Source: Mytilinidion resinicola
Lineage: Eukaryota > Ascomycota > Dothideomycetes > Mytilinidiales > Mytilinidiaceae
Direction of reading: 5' to 3'
Length of the DNA stretch: 64,000 nucleotides
NCBI RefSeq assembly: GCF_010093595.1
Contig: NW_022985446.1
Location: 393,616 to 457,615, forward strand
The position numbers and the translations under genes are program-made. Below are positions 43,341 through 53,349 of the stretch, piece after piece (position 1 is the first letter of the stretch; every line of letters begins with the position of its first letter). The notes beneath the pieces are model-generated. The model made no database searches. It saw nothing but the letters and a program-made list of their open reading frames with translations, and was not told the origin of the DNA.

Positions 43341-44231
43341 TCAGAAGAGCATGATAGCCGCGCCAAAGGCACCGACGGCGGCGCCGAGGAGGTCACGCGC
43401 AATTGCAGTAGCCATAGCAGCACCGGTGGAGACAGTCGAAGAAGCAGCCGCAGCGGCCGAGGCTCCGGTGGGGGTTGCGGTGCTTCCGCCGGTTGTGAGG
43501 GAGCTGAGAGTGGTGGCAACGAGAATGCTCCCGGAATTTGACTTGACGGAAGTGACCACGGTGCTGTTCTTGAGCACGGAGCTCACGGTGATAGTCGACG
43601 AGCTGGCAGATTCGGTCTTAGACGCACTGCTGGACTTGCTCGCGCTTGTCTTGGAGGCGGAGGCGGAGGAGCTGCTGCTGGAGTCGGTTGTGGCTGCTTT
43701 GGAAACGGACGTGGTAGCGGCTGCCTTGTCGACTGGGACGATTATGATGTTGATGGGCGAGCACTGGGCGCCCTGAGTCTCATCGTAGAGGTTACGGAAC
43801 GTGCCGCTAGTGCAGGCGTAGAAGATGGCGGAGCCGCCGAGAGCCAGGGAGTCGTTGGCGCAGGCCGACCAGCCACCGGTGTAGATGGAACCAGCCTGGG
43901 GCGGACCGTCGAACTGGAACTGGTGGTTTGCGACGATGGCGCCAATGCGATTGAGGGAGTCGTGTAGAACGCCGTCCGCGAGGGTCACAGTGACAGCGGA
44001 TGCGAGGATCTGTTTGCGTGAGTTGAGGGACGGGGAGTGGAGTGAGGGTATACACACCTGAGAAGAAGCCTCCTTGACGCCAAAACTGATGTCTTGGACG
44101 TTGATGGTGAATCTACCGGCGAAGGTGGGCTTGCAGCCAGCCGGCGCGGCAGCAGTGGGAGCAATGCCCACGCTCACGCCCTGGGCGACGGCGGACGCAG
44201 CGAGGCCAGCGAGGATGATGGGAAAGCGCAT
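43341..44231 (-). CDS. Secreted PIR-like cell-wall protein with Ser-rich stalk and GPI-type tail
   Basis: 280 residues in two exons (44231-44058 and 44009-43341). The span is open throughout, but a 48-nt intron with GTGTGT donor and AACAG acceptor removes an insert and joins VKEASSQ to ILASAVTVTL. There is a signal peptide (FPIILAGLAASAVAQ). The domain matches the C-terminal domain of yeast PIR and covalently linked wall proteins: LADGVLHDSLNRIGAIVANH, QFQFDGPPQAG, GGWSACANDSLALGGS, YDETQGAQCSPI, with paired Cys. A Ser/Ala/Lys-rich stalk of about 120 residues and a hydrophobic end (AVGAFGAAIMLF) suggest a GPI anchor. Role: structural or adhesive wall component. Confidence 0.87.
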   Translation of the reverse strand: MRFPIILAGLAASAVAQGVSVGIAPTAAAPAGCKPTFAGRFTINVQDISFGVKEASSQVCIPSLHSPSLNSRKQILASAVTVTLADGVLHDSLNRIGAIVANHQFQFDGPPQAGSIYTGGWSACANDSLALGGSAIFYACTSGTFRNLYDETQGAQCSPINIIIVPVDKAAATTSVSKAATTDSSSSSSASASKTSASKSSSASKTESASSSTITVSSVLKNSTVVTSVKSNSGSILVATTLSSLTTGGSTATPTGASAAAAASSTVSTGAAMATAIARDLLGAAVGAFGAAIMLF

Positions 44232-45645
44232 CTTGGCGGAGTGGGCGAAGAAATGCGGGAAGTATCAATTGGGGGACGCGTCGGCGCAAAGGGAATCGAG
44301 TAGCGGGATGAAGCAGATGTCCTGGATGATGGATACTGGAGCTGTGTTGGAGAGTGAGCAAGTGAATGGGACGCGCGAAAACAGCAGCAGTAAAGACAGC
44401 GGCGAGCACGGCGGCAGCGAGCGAGCGGAGTGGGCAGCGACGATAGCGAGGGCGACGGCTGGTGTTCCAAGATCGGTGGTTGGGGGAGGCGCGAGATAGA
44501 GATTACTTGGCCGACACACGCACGAGCCGGTTTCACGCAGCGCCACAGCTGCCCCTGGGCCGGAGCGCGGCTGGCCAGCGCGGCCGCTAATTGGGCGAGC
44601 CAGCTGAGCAGCGGGTGCGGCTTGAAACGCACCTCAGGGGCAGCGACGTCATGGCAAGAAAACACCGGCCAACGACCTCGAAACACCACGAAACACCACG
44701 GCTCGCACAGCCATCATCGCTGCCGCATCTTCATGCATCGCGATCGCTGCCGTGGATGCAGCAGGAAGGCCCTGCAGCAACGCCGTGGCTGTGCATCGCA
44801 ATGTCCGGCAGTCATGCCAATCATGCCAATACCAGGGAGTAACAAGCCACGCGTCGGGGTACGACGTCCCATCCGGCGCTGCAATCTCGAATTGAGCCTC
44901 GTTCTGTACTTTCTTCGGACGATCATGTTCTGACTATGAAAAATCTTATTTGAAGCCACTATATACAGAGAGGCAACCGCCTTCGATTTTCTTTCTTTCC
45001 GAAGTCTGTTTGGTTCTTTACGATTCAGAAGAAAGGAGGTCTGTCGGAGGAAGCGCTTGTTGAACCCTCCATCAGCTCCACTGCTTTGCTGGGGCGCGTT
45101 AGTCGTTACGACTCGGCATGTCGAGCCGCCACGTGCAACTGTGTTTCGATCTAGAATCTAGATGGTTGTTTCATCAAACTAGCGCCATGCTTTTCTCTCG
45201 CGCATCACGTGACTATCACATGTCATCCTTCACTCTCACTACCTAATGTCTACTCGCCCTGTTGCTTTCTACATAGCTTAGCTCTGCTCTCGCTCTTTCG
45301 ATATACCAATTCTTGATTATAAATATGCTTTCCTATAGCTATAGTCTCTGATTTTCAATTCGTTCACTTTTACTTCCTTCCATTAATAATCCACCCTGAA
45401 CATCGTGCAAGACGTCCTTATATCCGCAAACGCCGTTATAAACAATAGATCGCTTCAATCTATATCTTCTCAATGTCCCAGCTTCAACATAGATTATCAG
45501 ACTTTGGGACTTCACCCTAGGGGATATCCTTTTCCGAACCTGCCCGCACTTCCACTACTAACATACATCTCTAATCCAACCACGTCCAGGGCACTTTATC
45601 CCGAAAAGACGCAATCTAACTCAACTGTCCCTCCAAGCTATCAAT
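44232..45645. other. Intergenic region (1.4 kb), divergent promoters
   Basis: Between the PIR-like gene and the NmrA-like gene. Open frames near 44430-44933 have no domain. A TATAAATA at 45318-45325 is about 320 nt before the NmrA-like start and could be its TATA box with a long leader. No repeats of note. Confidence 0.35.
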
Positions 45646-46238
45646 ATGGTCAAAGTCGCTATCGCCGGTGGTACCGGAAGTGAGCGAAGCCCACCACGCG
45701 CAAAATATAATGCTAACCGAGACCAGATGTCGCGTCTGAGATCATTGACGCCATCCAAGCAACCAAGAAGCACGAGATCACCATTCTAACTCGCAAGGTA
45801 CTTCCAATAAACTGAACCACCAGCAACTCGCAAATCTGTAACTCTAATCTCCCACCAGCAAAACCCAATCTCACCCCCAAGCCTCCGCTACGTGACCGCC
45901 GACTACACATCCAGACCCTCCCTCGTCTCCACCCTCCGCGGCCAAGACGTAGTCCTCTCCTTTCTTGTAGTCCACCAAGATGAAGACAACATTGCCCAAA
46001 AGAACCTCATCCACGCCTGCATCGAAGCCGGCGTCAAACGCTTCGCGCCCTCGGAATGGGGAGTGTAGGCCCTCCCCCCTTCCCTCCTCTCCCCATCACT
46101 CCCAAGCTCACACATCTCGCATCCCAGCTCCAACGGCGGCGGCATCCCTCCCTACGCGCACAAAGACGAAATAGCAGAGTACCTCGCCGAGATCAACAAA
46201 GACAAAAAGGTACTCCTACCTCCCTAAGCCCCTATCCC

Positions 46239-46287
<49 letters not shown>

Positions 46288-46899
46288 ACCCGTATCCCCC
46301 CCCCCCCCCCCCCCCCCTTTCACCCGCCCCTAACCCCACCGCAGGTCCTCGAATACTGCCTCTTCCAGCCCTCCCTCTTCATGGACTACTTCGCCCACCC
46401 CTACTCGCTCGCCACCCACCTGCACACCTGGCCCTTACTCATCGACCTGCACCGCCGCCGCGCCATACGCCTCGACGACGGCGCCCAGCCCATCGTCCTC
46501 ACCGCCATCCGCGACGTCGCCGCCGTCGTCGCCCTCGCGCTCGACGACCCGCGTGAGTGGCCTCGCGTCGGCGGCATCCGCGGCTCGGCCACTACTCTCA
46601 ACGAACTTATCGCGCTCGGAGAGGAGATTAGAGGGGAGAAGTTTGCGGTGGAGGAGGTGAGCGGGGAGGATGTGGAGAGGGGGGAGCTGAAGACGAACTG
46701 GGTGCCGCGGATGGATCACCCGGTGATTCCGGTGGAGGAGCGCACGGAGCAGTTCTCGCGGGATTTTGTGGTGATGTTTTTGGTCGGGATTGGGAGAGGG
46801 GTGTGGGATGTCGGCGGGCAGTGGAATGAGAGGTTGCCGGCGTATCGGTTTAAGGGGGTCGAGGAGTATTTGAGGGAGGCGTGGGATGGGAAGGAGTGA
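45646..46899 (+). CDS. NmrA-like / isoflavone-reductase-like NAD(P)-binding protein
   Basis: About 315 residues in five exons: 45646-45679, 45727-45797, 45859-46064, 46128-46209 and 46345-46899. Joined, the N-terminus reads VKVAIAGGTGNVASEIIDAI, the GxxGxxG dinucleotide motif split by intron 1. Then HEITILTRK, GQDVVLSFLV, IEAGVKRFAPSEWGV, PPYAHKDEIAEYLAE and CLFQPSLFMDYFAHP, as in phenylcoumaran benzylic ether reductase/NmrA relatives. All junction phases agree. Likely an NADPH-dependent reductase or a redox sensor; the sequence cannot choose. Intron 4 (46210-46344) contains the poly-C tracts, which could affect its splicing. Confidence 0.85.
46240..46317 (+). repeat. Poly-C tracts (48 C and 22 C) inside an intron
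   Basis: An uninterrupted run of C from 46240 to 46287, a short ACCCGTAT break, then C from 46296 to 46317. This lies in intron 4 of the NmrA-like gene, just before its acceptor. The reverse strand is poly-G, a G-quadruplex former. Lengths of such runs are unreliable in assemblies. Confidence 0.85.
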
Positions 46900-48439
46900 G
46901 TGAGTTAATGGGGGGGGCGGGGGCAGTGGGAGCGGAGTGTAGGCATCGGCCGAGAACTGTTGTTAAAGGCGGTTCCGGTCCCAATCGTCATCACGCATCG
47001 CCTAGGTGTTGGGCGGAACTGTTGTATGCATTGCATCGCAAATAAACTCGCCATCCCTCCTGAACATCTAAGGGGATCTAGACTCGTCGAGGCGATCGAA
47101 AGCATTTCGAGGGGTTATGAAGTGACAGCTTTAAACGAGAACCGATCTGGTATACTAGGGATCTGAAAGTCGGGTAAGAGGTTGGAGACGCCCTTTGTGG
47201 CTATGGGCTTGCAACGTATCACACGTCGACTTATGAGTAGTGGACGAGATATATCGCGAGCTCCTTAATGCTGGCGTCTAGTGCGATAGCGCTGGTACTG
47301 CCGGGAAGGCAGCCGATGGGTACATAGTCCTGAGTGGGTATACGCTTGCGCGCTCTTTTGAGGTGGAGAGCGCATTTAAATGTCGGATGTCGAGCCTTCT
47401 GAGATGGGTCTGTCGCTGGACGTCCCAATTGCCGAGCTCTTTCTTCAACACATAGTACTCGGACTCGAGGTAATCAATTCCTATGTTTCTTCTCCGATTG
47501 CATTCCTGTATAGAACTTGCTTAGAGATTGGAATCTGGAAGATTTCTCCGGTCAATTCATTTTTCGGGAGCAGTGTCTATTTGGTGCTCCATAGGAAACT
47601 CGGGCTTTCAGGTTCTCAGGAGAGATCCGAGGAGATGTTTGTGCTACTCGAGGATGGCTCTACTATGAGTAAGCTTAGTACGCCAGAAGCAACGATCATC
47701 CTACACTTCCCACAAGGCGGAGCCCCGGGATCAGCCTTACTAAGTATGGCATATAATAAAAGCGACAACAGTGCTTATGCGACTTCTGATGTAAGGGTGC
47801 CACAGCTACAAACTCAGGTCTGCAAATAAGCTGTGCGGCACGCAGCCTACACTTTATGTGTCTGCACTGGGACGATAAATTAGCTGGCGGCGTTCTTTTA
47901 GATGCGCAGTTGCAGAGTCGATGTCTGGTAGATTCCCCAGGGCTCCTAAATTACGTGTTATGAAGAGGTCCAGTCAGTTGTCTTTAGGCGGAGACAGCTC
48001 GGCGCTTCCTTTGCGCCTTGCGGCACTCACCCCTCTCCATCCAACGTCGATATGTTGTGACAAAAGGTGGGTTGTCGACTTCTGTGCAACCTGGTAGGAT
48101 GTGGTGGAACATTATTTGAGTAAGCTGTTGAACCCTGACTCCAGAATCTCTTTGAAGAAAGTTCAAATGACTACAGGGAGAGCTATAGCCAACGTCACCA
48201 AACCGTGGTCCGGAGAAGGGTATATCTTACCAGTTACATCGAAATTCTCGGTAGCCAATTTATCGTTTCCGACATAGGAGAATGCAGGACCATCACCAGA
48301 CCGAGGAAGCCCATCCGCCTGCCCATTCACAAGCGCATCTCAGTGAGTATACAAACCCTATCCTCTCCCTCACTCCCCCATCCATCTCCTCAGCACATCT
48401 TCCGCAAATATCATCCAGATCCAGTGGAAAGATACCATC
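46900..48439. other. Intergenic region (1.5 kb)
   Basis: Holds one doubtful open frame (47380-47829). Otherwise no domain, repeat or RNA gene seen. Confidence 0.35.
47380..47829 (+). CDS. Doubtful open frame, 149 codons, unknown
   Basis: ATG to TAA without introns. It includes a hydrophobic stretch (VPIAELFLQHIVLGLEVINS) but no recognisable motif, no neighbouring exon, and no CT-rich leader. It may be chance or the remnant of a gene. Confidence 0.2.
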   Translation: MSDVEPSEMGLSLDVPIAELFLQHIVLGLEVINSYVSSPIAFLYRTCLEIGIWKISPVNSFFGSSVYLVLHRKLGLSGSQERSEEMFVLLEDGSTMSKLSTPEATIILHFPQGGAPGSALLSMAYNKSDNSAYATSDVRVPQLQTQVCK

Positions 48440-48890
48440 ATGCCCTCCCTCACGACAACAACTCTCCTCGCCCTCCTCGCCACCACGGCCGTCTCCGCCA
48501 CCAACCTCCGCACTTGGAGCGACACGAGCTGCGCATCCGGCGACTTGCTATACTGGTCCGGCCACGAGGTACCGTGCCAAAGCTTAGGTGCGTGACGCCC
48601 GCCTCTCCATCCCCCCTCCTATCGCACTTGCTATTATTGCTAACGTGTGTGTGGATGTGATAGGCAATGTCAAGAGCGTCCAGGATGATTACATAGACGG
48701 CGGATGTACAAGTAAGTATTCAGATTTCGGAGGCTGAGTGACGGCGTGCAGATAGGTCGAAGCAGTTTGAGGCTGATGCGGAGTAGTTACTTACTATTCG
48801 GACGACGGGTGCTCTCAGAATGCGATTGCGCTTTATACGGGGTATTGCGCCGGGTATGCGGATGGGCGGCAGGTTAGGTCTTGGTCTTGA
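48440..48890 (+). CDS. Small secreted cysteine-containing protein
   Basis: A 99-residue secreted protein from three exons too short to stand out: 48440-48587, 48664-48711 and 48787-48890. Exon 1 encodes a signal peptide (TTTTLLALLATTAVSA) and TSCASGDLLYWSGHEVPC; exon 2 NVKSVQDDYIDGGCT; exon 3 YYSDDGCSQNAIALY and TGYCAGYADG to a TGA. Donors are GTGCGT and GTAAGT; the phase at each junction is 1, and a GGCTGATG branch-like site precedes the last acceptor. The mature protein has five visible Cys and is rich in Gly, Ser, Tyr and Asp. This looks like an effector-type or wall-associated small secreted protein. The exact third acceptor (TAG at 48786) is the least certain point. Confidence 0.65.
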
Positions 48891-49640
48891 AATTGTTAGA
48901 TGGGGTTTGCGGTGGGGAAAGCAGGCGATGAGGGTATGCAGGATGCTGGACTCCGGGTTGTGTGCAGCAAATTTGTTGCTTATCTAAGGACAAGGTAAGC
49001 ATAAATTCGGAGTGATTGAATGACATAAGAAACTAAAGACTATATGCGTGACGAAAACGAGGCTTGAAAATAAAGATGTGAGGTGGCTCAAGCTCAATTC
49101 AAAGAAGAGCAATTGTCGAAAAGTGTCGGTGGAATTAGGGATGAATAAGGGTAGAGGTCATCCACTAGGCCTAAGGAGAATTCGACTTCATCCTGCCCCG
49201 ATTAGCATCTCCTCGTACCACCTTCCTCATCCATCGACCTGTTCTTCAATATTCTGTCATGCGCGGACTTTCGTAACACAACTACAAGGGTATGCTCTCA
49301 CGCTCTTACACGAGAAGCGTGTGCTCCTATCGTTCATTGCATTGCTGAGTCAGATGGGTTCCACAAATTGATTCAAGAGGCTCGAAACGTCATGAGTAGG
49401 ACAAGACGTGAGGTGGTCATGTTCTAATTAGCATGTGCAATGAAAACGAGAAGAGGGAAGCTGCATGAGCATAGAGTTCTTGATAGAGAGGAAACGTTCA
49501 AAGCGCTATTCCTACGTGGACACAGGCAACAATCAGGATGAGCCTCTCCGCTCCAGCCTTGCACGCTCTTACATCGATCAAGAACCGAATACAGAAGGCG
49601 CAACAATTCGCCGGAGCTAGCTTTCCGTACTCGACACGTC
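48891..49640. other. Intergenic region (750 bp)
   Basis: AT-rich; open frames of about 100 codons on both strands without domains. Nothing supported. Confidence 0.35.
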
Positions 49641-51838
49641 ATGCTCTGCGAGATCTGCGCCGACATGCACCTTAGGGCTGCAGATTTCGTCCTCGATGTA
49701 GGCGAAACGCTCTTCAATTACGGCAGCGGCAAAAGCTACTAGTACCATTCTCTAGGCTCCTTCCAAAGCATTCAGGACCGCGCGAATTGGTGCCATTTGT
49801 GTCAGATTGTCATGGAGAGTGTGAGAAACCATAAAACCTAAGATCGAGATCGACAGAGACTGCAGACTATCTTGGTACATTTATGGTGATGATTCTGCCC
49901 GGCACCTACCACAAACGCGCCAGCTTGTTATCGACATAGCAGATACTCCAACAAATCACCGCATCGCTCTCATTGGAGAGGACTCGCCAGAAGACCGTAA
50001 CCTGTTTCTGGGCCGCACCATTCCTTCAAGCCAGGTAAAAGCAAAGACAATCGCCAATTGGATTCGAAAATGCGAGGATTGGCACGGAGGAGATTGTGAT
50101 CGCATGATAACTTCCACGTCATCTGGTAATCTTCAAACCTTGCGCCTCATCGATACGTGGCGCCTCTGCATCGTCGAATGTTCAATCTACTACCTCTACT
50201 TAACACTAAGTTACGTTTGGGGTAATGCTTCCCCCTTTGAATTGAAGTCTGTGAACGTAGACGAGTTAGGTACACCTGGTGCACTGAAAACTCTTTGGGA
50301 GCAAATTCCTCGAACGATACAAGATGCCATCAGGTTTACTTCAAAGCTCCGCAAAAGATGGCTGTGGGTCGATTCAATGTGCATAATCCAGGACTCGGAT
50401 GATGATAAATCGCTTTATATCCCGCATATGCATGTCGTATATGACCGGGCTCTTCTCACGATCGTTGCCGCTACTGGTGATAGCGCCGATGCGGGCCTTC
50501 CCGGGATTCGCCGCGGTTCTGGAGTTCGTGGTCAGAGTATCAAGGAAATTATCCCGGGGTTCCGTCTAGTGTATCTACCAGATCTGAGGAGGGCATTCAG
50601 TGATTGTTGGTACGAAACGAGAGCATGGACGTGAGTGACAGATCCTGCGACATATCTTAAAAGAGACGATTTAGCAATGCTAAAATTTCACTGACACGCG
50701 GTATTTTATTTTTTTTTTGACTTCAAGAGTTTAGGCTGTCAAAGCGCCGTATAATTTTCATAGGTGGCCAGGTGATGTTCAACTGTCGGCGCCAAATCTG
50801 GCGCGAAGATTTGCATTGGAAAACGCCCAAGTAAATGGAATACATTCATTCGAAGACAATAGATATGGGCTCTACGACCCTTGTTCTGAGTACGCAGATT
50901 CTCTCGCCCAGTACAGCACCCGGAACCTGACCAACGAATCCGCCCTGCTACCTGCATTCAGCGGTATGCTCAACTTGTGCTTACAGCGCATGCGAGGTGA
51001 GCCTAGCTTCACAAGCGAGATGGGCCACTTCTTCGGTCTTCCTCTCGCGATATTTGACGCCGCGATCCACTGGCGACCCGGGACTAGAATCCTGCTCATT
51101 CGAAGACCTGACCACTGGCCTTCTTGGTCATATTGCGGTTAGAAAGGCCAGTTAGGTCATGACCTTAACCTGCAATACAGATCATCAAGCAGTTAGCAAA
51201 GACATATCGACTAGTGTGCCGAGCACACGTAGATTCAATGGATCGGATACGTAGATGCGAAACCCAGTATCCGACTGCTCTCCCACACAACATATGACAC
51301 GAGAAGAACGTATAAACGATTCCCACAAGACGCATTCCCCCCAGCCGAAGAGGCGCCACTCGAAATCCGCCTAGCCGCCTGTAAACAGATTGCACCCACC
51401 TCCTCTGAAGCCCTAGGACCGAGTCACCCAATTCTACACTTCCGCACTCTTGTTGCCCACTTTCCCCTGGGCGCAATTGGCGAAGATGCTGGCGACGATG
51501 CCTTCTTCTACGATTGTCATATTCTCGATGCATCTGGAAAGCCCTGTGGCTGTGTTAAGGCGGACGTTTTCATCCCTAATCTACGGGAAGACGAATGTGA
51601 TTTTCTCCTCATCTCCGAATCGCAAGATGAAGAAGTCATGAGGACGTTCTATCCTTGGTATCTCAACCGCCAGGACGAGGAGAAGGCTTGGTTTGCATTC
51701 CACGTGCTGTTTATCCGATGGTTTGGAGGCGGAACAGTCCCGTTGGCGGAAAGAATAGGCAGGGGTATAGTTTCGCGGGAGGCTGTGGAAAGCGCCATGC
51801 CCGCGGCAGAGTGGAAGGACGTCTGGTTGGCGTAGACC
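49641..51838 (+). pseudogene. Decayed HET-6-type heterokaryon incompatibility gene
   Basis: The N-terminus is that of HET-6-like proteins: MLCEICADMHLRAADFVLDV, then an in-frame TAG at 49740, then FQSIQDRANWCHLCQIVMES. A stop and frameshift follow near 49845. The next frame runs WIRKCEDWHGGDCDR, LTLSYVWGNAS, RKRWLWVDSMCIIQDSDDD, LTIVAATGDSADAGLPG, ending AFSDCWYETRAWT. The expected next block, LQEFRLSKRRIIFI, is present near 50727 but no usable acceptor precedes it, and TAA at about 50834 ends that frame. A further block in another frame contains AQYSTRNLTNESALLPAFSG and RRPDHWPSWSYCG. The C-terminal part (51230-51835) stays open to AAEWKDVWLA. So at least two nonsense codons, one lost splice site and two frame changes. 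Confidence 0.78.
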
Positions 51839-53349
51839 TCTAGAAGACGATATTAGGAGTCTACCATCACCTTCAGCGTTTCGTCCAGATCGACTACTTC
51901 CTCATTAGTCTTGCTCTTCTTGAGTTTCTTTCTTAGCCCTGTCAGGCAACTGAACCCCATTTAATCCTTTCTAATTGACTGAATATTCCTCGGCACCTGC
52001 AGTGCCGATGATACCAGAAATAGCAGCTGCCGTACCTTCGTTGCATATGAATCTGATCTGGGCATGCTAGCTAACCTGTCAAAAGGGGGCATTTAATAGT
52101 GTGATGTGCGGAGTTCTAAACTTAGGCTAATTACCTATACCTTCATTGACAATAGCTAATCTAGTAATTGAATGGGAAACGTTAAGAGCGTATATGCTAA
52201 CAGCACCTCCTCGCGAGATACCAGCCCTTCTCATAGAAGGACCTTGAGAGGGGAGACTTTAGATCAATCCACTAGATCTAGCGAGGTTCTTGACTTCATC
52301 TCATCCGTCTTCGATCATCAACCCCTCAAATAAAAAATCACCACAAACGCAATCATTCGAATCCACCCACAATAGCCACAAATACCAGTCGGAATTTACT
52401 CTCCTTGACTGACTAAGCATAACTATCAATTGAACAAAAAGTCTCCGGACGCGTTTTAAGCGTTATTCGCCGATGCTGTCTTAGGAAGCTGGATCTACCT
52501 ATTCCGCGCACAGCTCCCTAGTGCAAGATCTCTTCTATACTTTTGCGTATACCATAGCTACATTAGAATTAAGGATCTAACGTTATTAGGCAGATATAGG
52601 ATACTGCGGTAAGCTAGCTATGCAGCTTCCTAGGGAACTGAATACCTCACAGTTGCAAAGAACAGCAGCGGCTGGCGCGGCCGTGAGGGCTACTACCGCA
52701 GCACCACACGCAGCAGTCTTAGTAGATCCAGCAATCTACGCCTGAGTAGAGGAACTGGCAGCCTTAAGGTTAGTTATAGATAATCTGATCCATCTATAAC
52801 TTCAATTCCTACGAAAGTTACTCCGACCACTCTCTTGACTCCCTCAAAAGTGTCCGAGACCGCGCCAATTGGTGCAATCTGTGTTAGCTTGTCGTGAGGA
52901 GTGTGAAGAACCTGAAAGCTTCTAAGTGATTAAGACCGAGAATGAGATCGACAGACACTGCGAACTATTTTAGTACATATATGATGATGGTTTGGCCTCG
53001 CATCTACTATAAACACGCTAGCTTTTATCGACGTAGCAGATGTTCGAACATATCACCGAGTCGATCTTGTTGGAGGGGAAGGACCTGAAGGCCTGGAACT
53101 TGCTATGGTAGGTCCCGAGTGTTGATCCCACCATCAACAGATTACGCATATTGCTTTTCGTGCGACGTTACCAATTGCTACCGTTGCGATAAAATTAGGT
53201 GTTCAGGCACCACCGCGCGCACAGCCCGTCCAGCCCCATTCAAGTAAATATTTCACAGCCTCACGACGCTGCCCGAACAATATAAGAACATCAAAACCAC
53301 ACTATCGCTCTGGTGCTTCCAAGTTAGTCACAGAGCGTTATTCTCCATC
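51839..53349. other. AT-rich relic region (1.5 kb)
   Basis: No intact gene. It contains sequence shared with about 56.1 kb and 63.8 kb (GGCATGCT-GCTAACCT, TGTGCGGAGTTC; around 52045-52125), an inverted match to 56035 (around 52283-52305), and the HET relic described separately. High AT content and TA-rich words fit a mutated repeat zone. Confidence 0.5.
52855..53085 (+). pseudogene. Truncated second copy of the HET-6-type N-terminal region
   Basis: Aligns over about 230 bp with 49771-49990 (from the DRANWC region onward): CGCCAATTGGTGCAATCTGTG corresponds to CGCGAATTGGTGCCATTTGTG in short blocks, GAGATCGACAGA is shared, and TATCGACGTAGCAGAT matches TATCGACATAGCAGAT. Differences are largely transitions: TCTTGGTAC has become TTTTAGTAC (Trp to stop), CCACAAACGCGCCAGC has become CTATAAACACGCTAGC. 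Nothing recognisable as HET follows. Confidence 0.7.

Noticed and set aside
44430..44933. 167-codon open frame between PIR-like and NmrA-like genes
   Set aside because: No domain, low-complexity, overlaps the promoter of the PIR-like gene.
46056..46556. Proline-rich 166-codon open frame through the poly-C tract
   Set aside because: Produced by the C runs (CCC = Pro) in an intron of the NmrA-like gene; wrong frame for its last exon.
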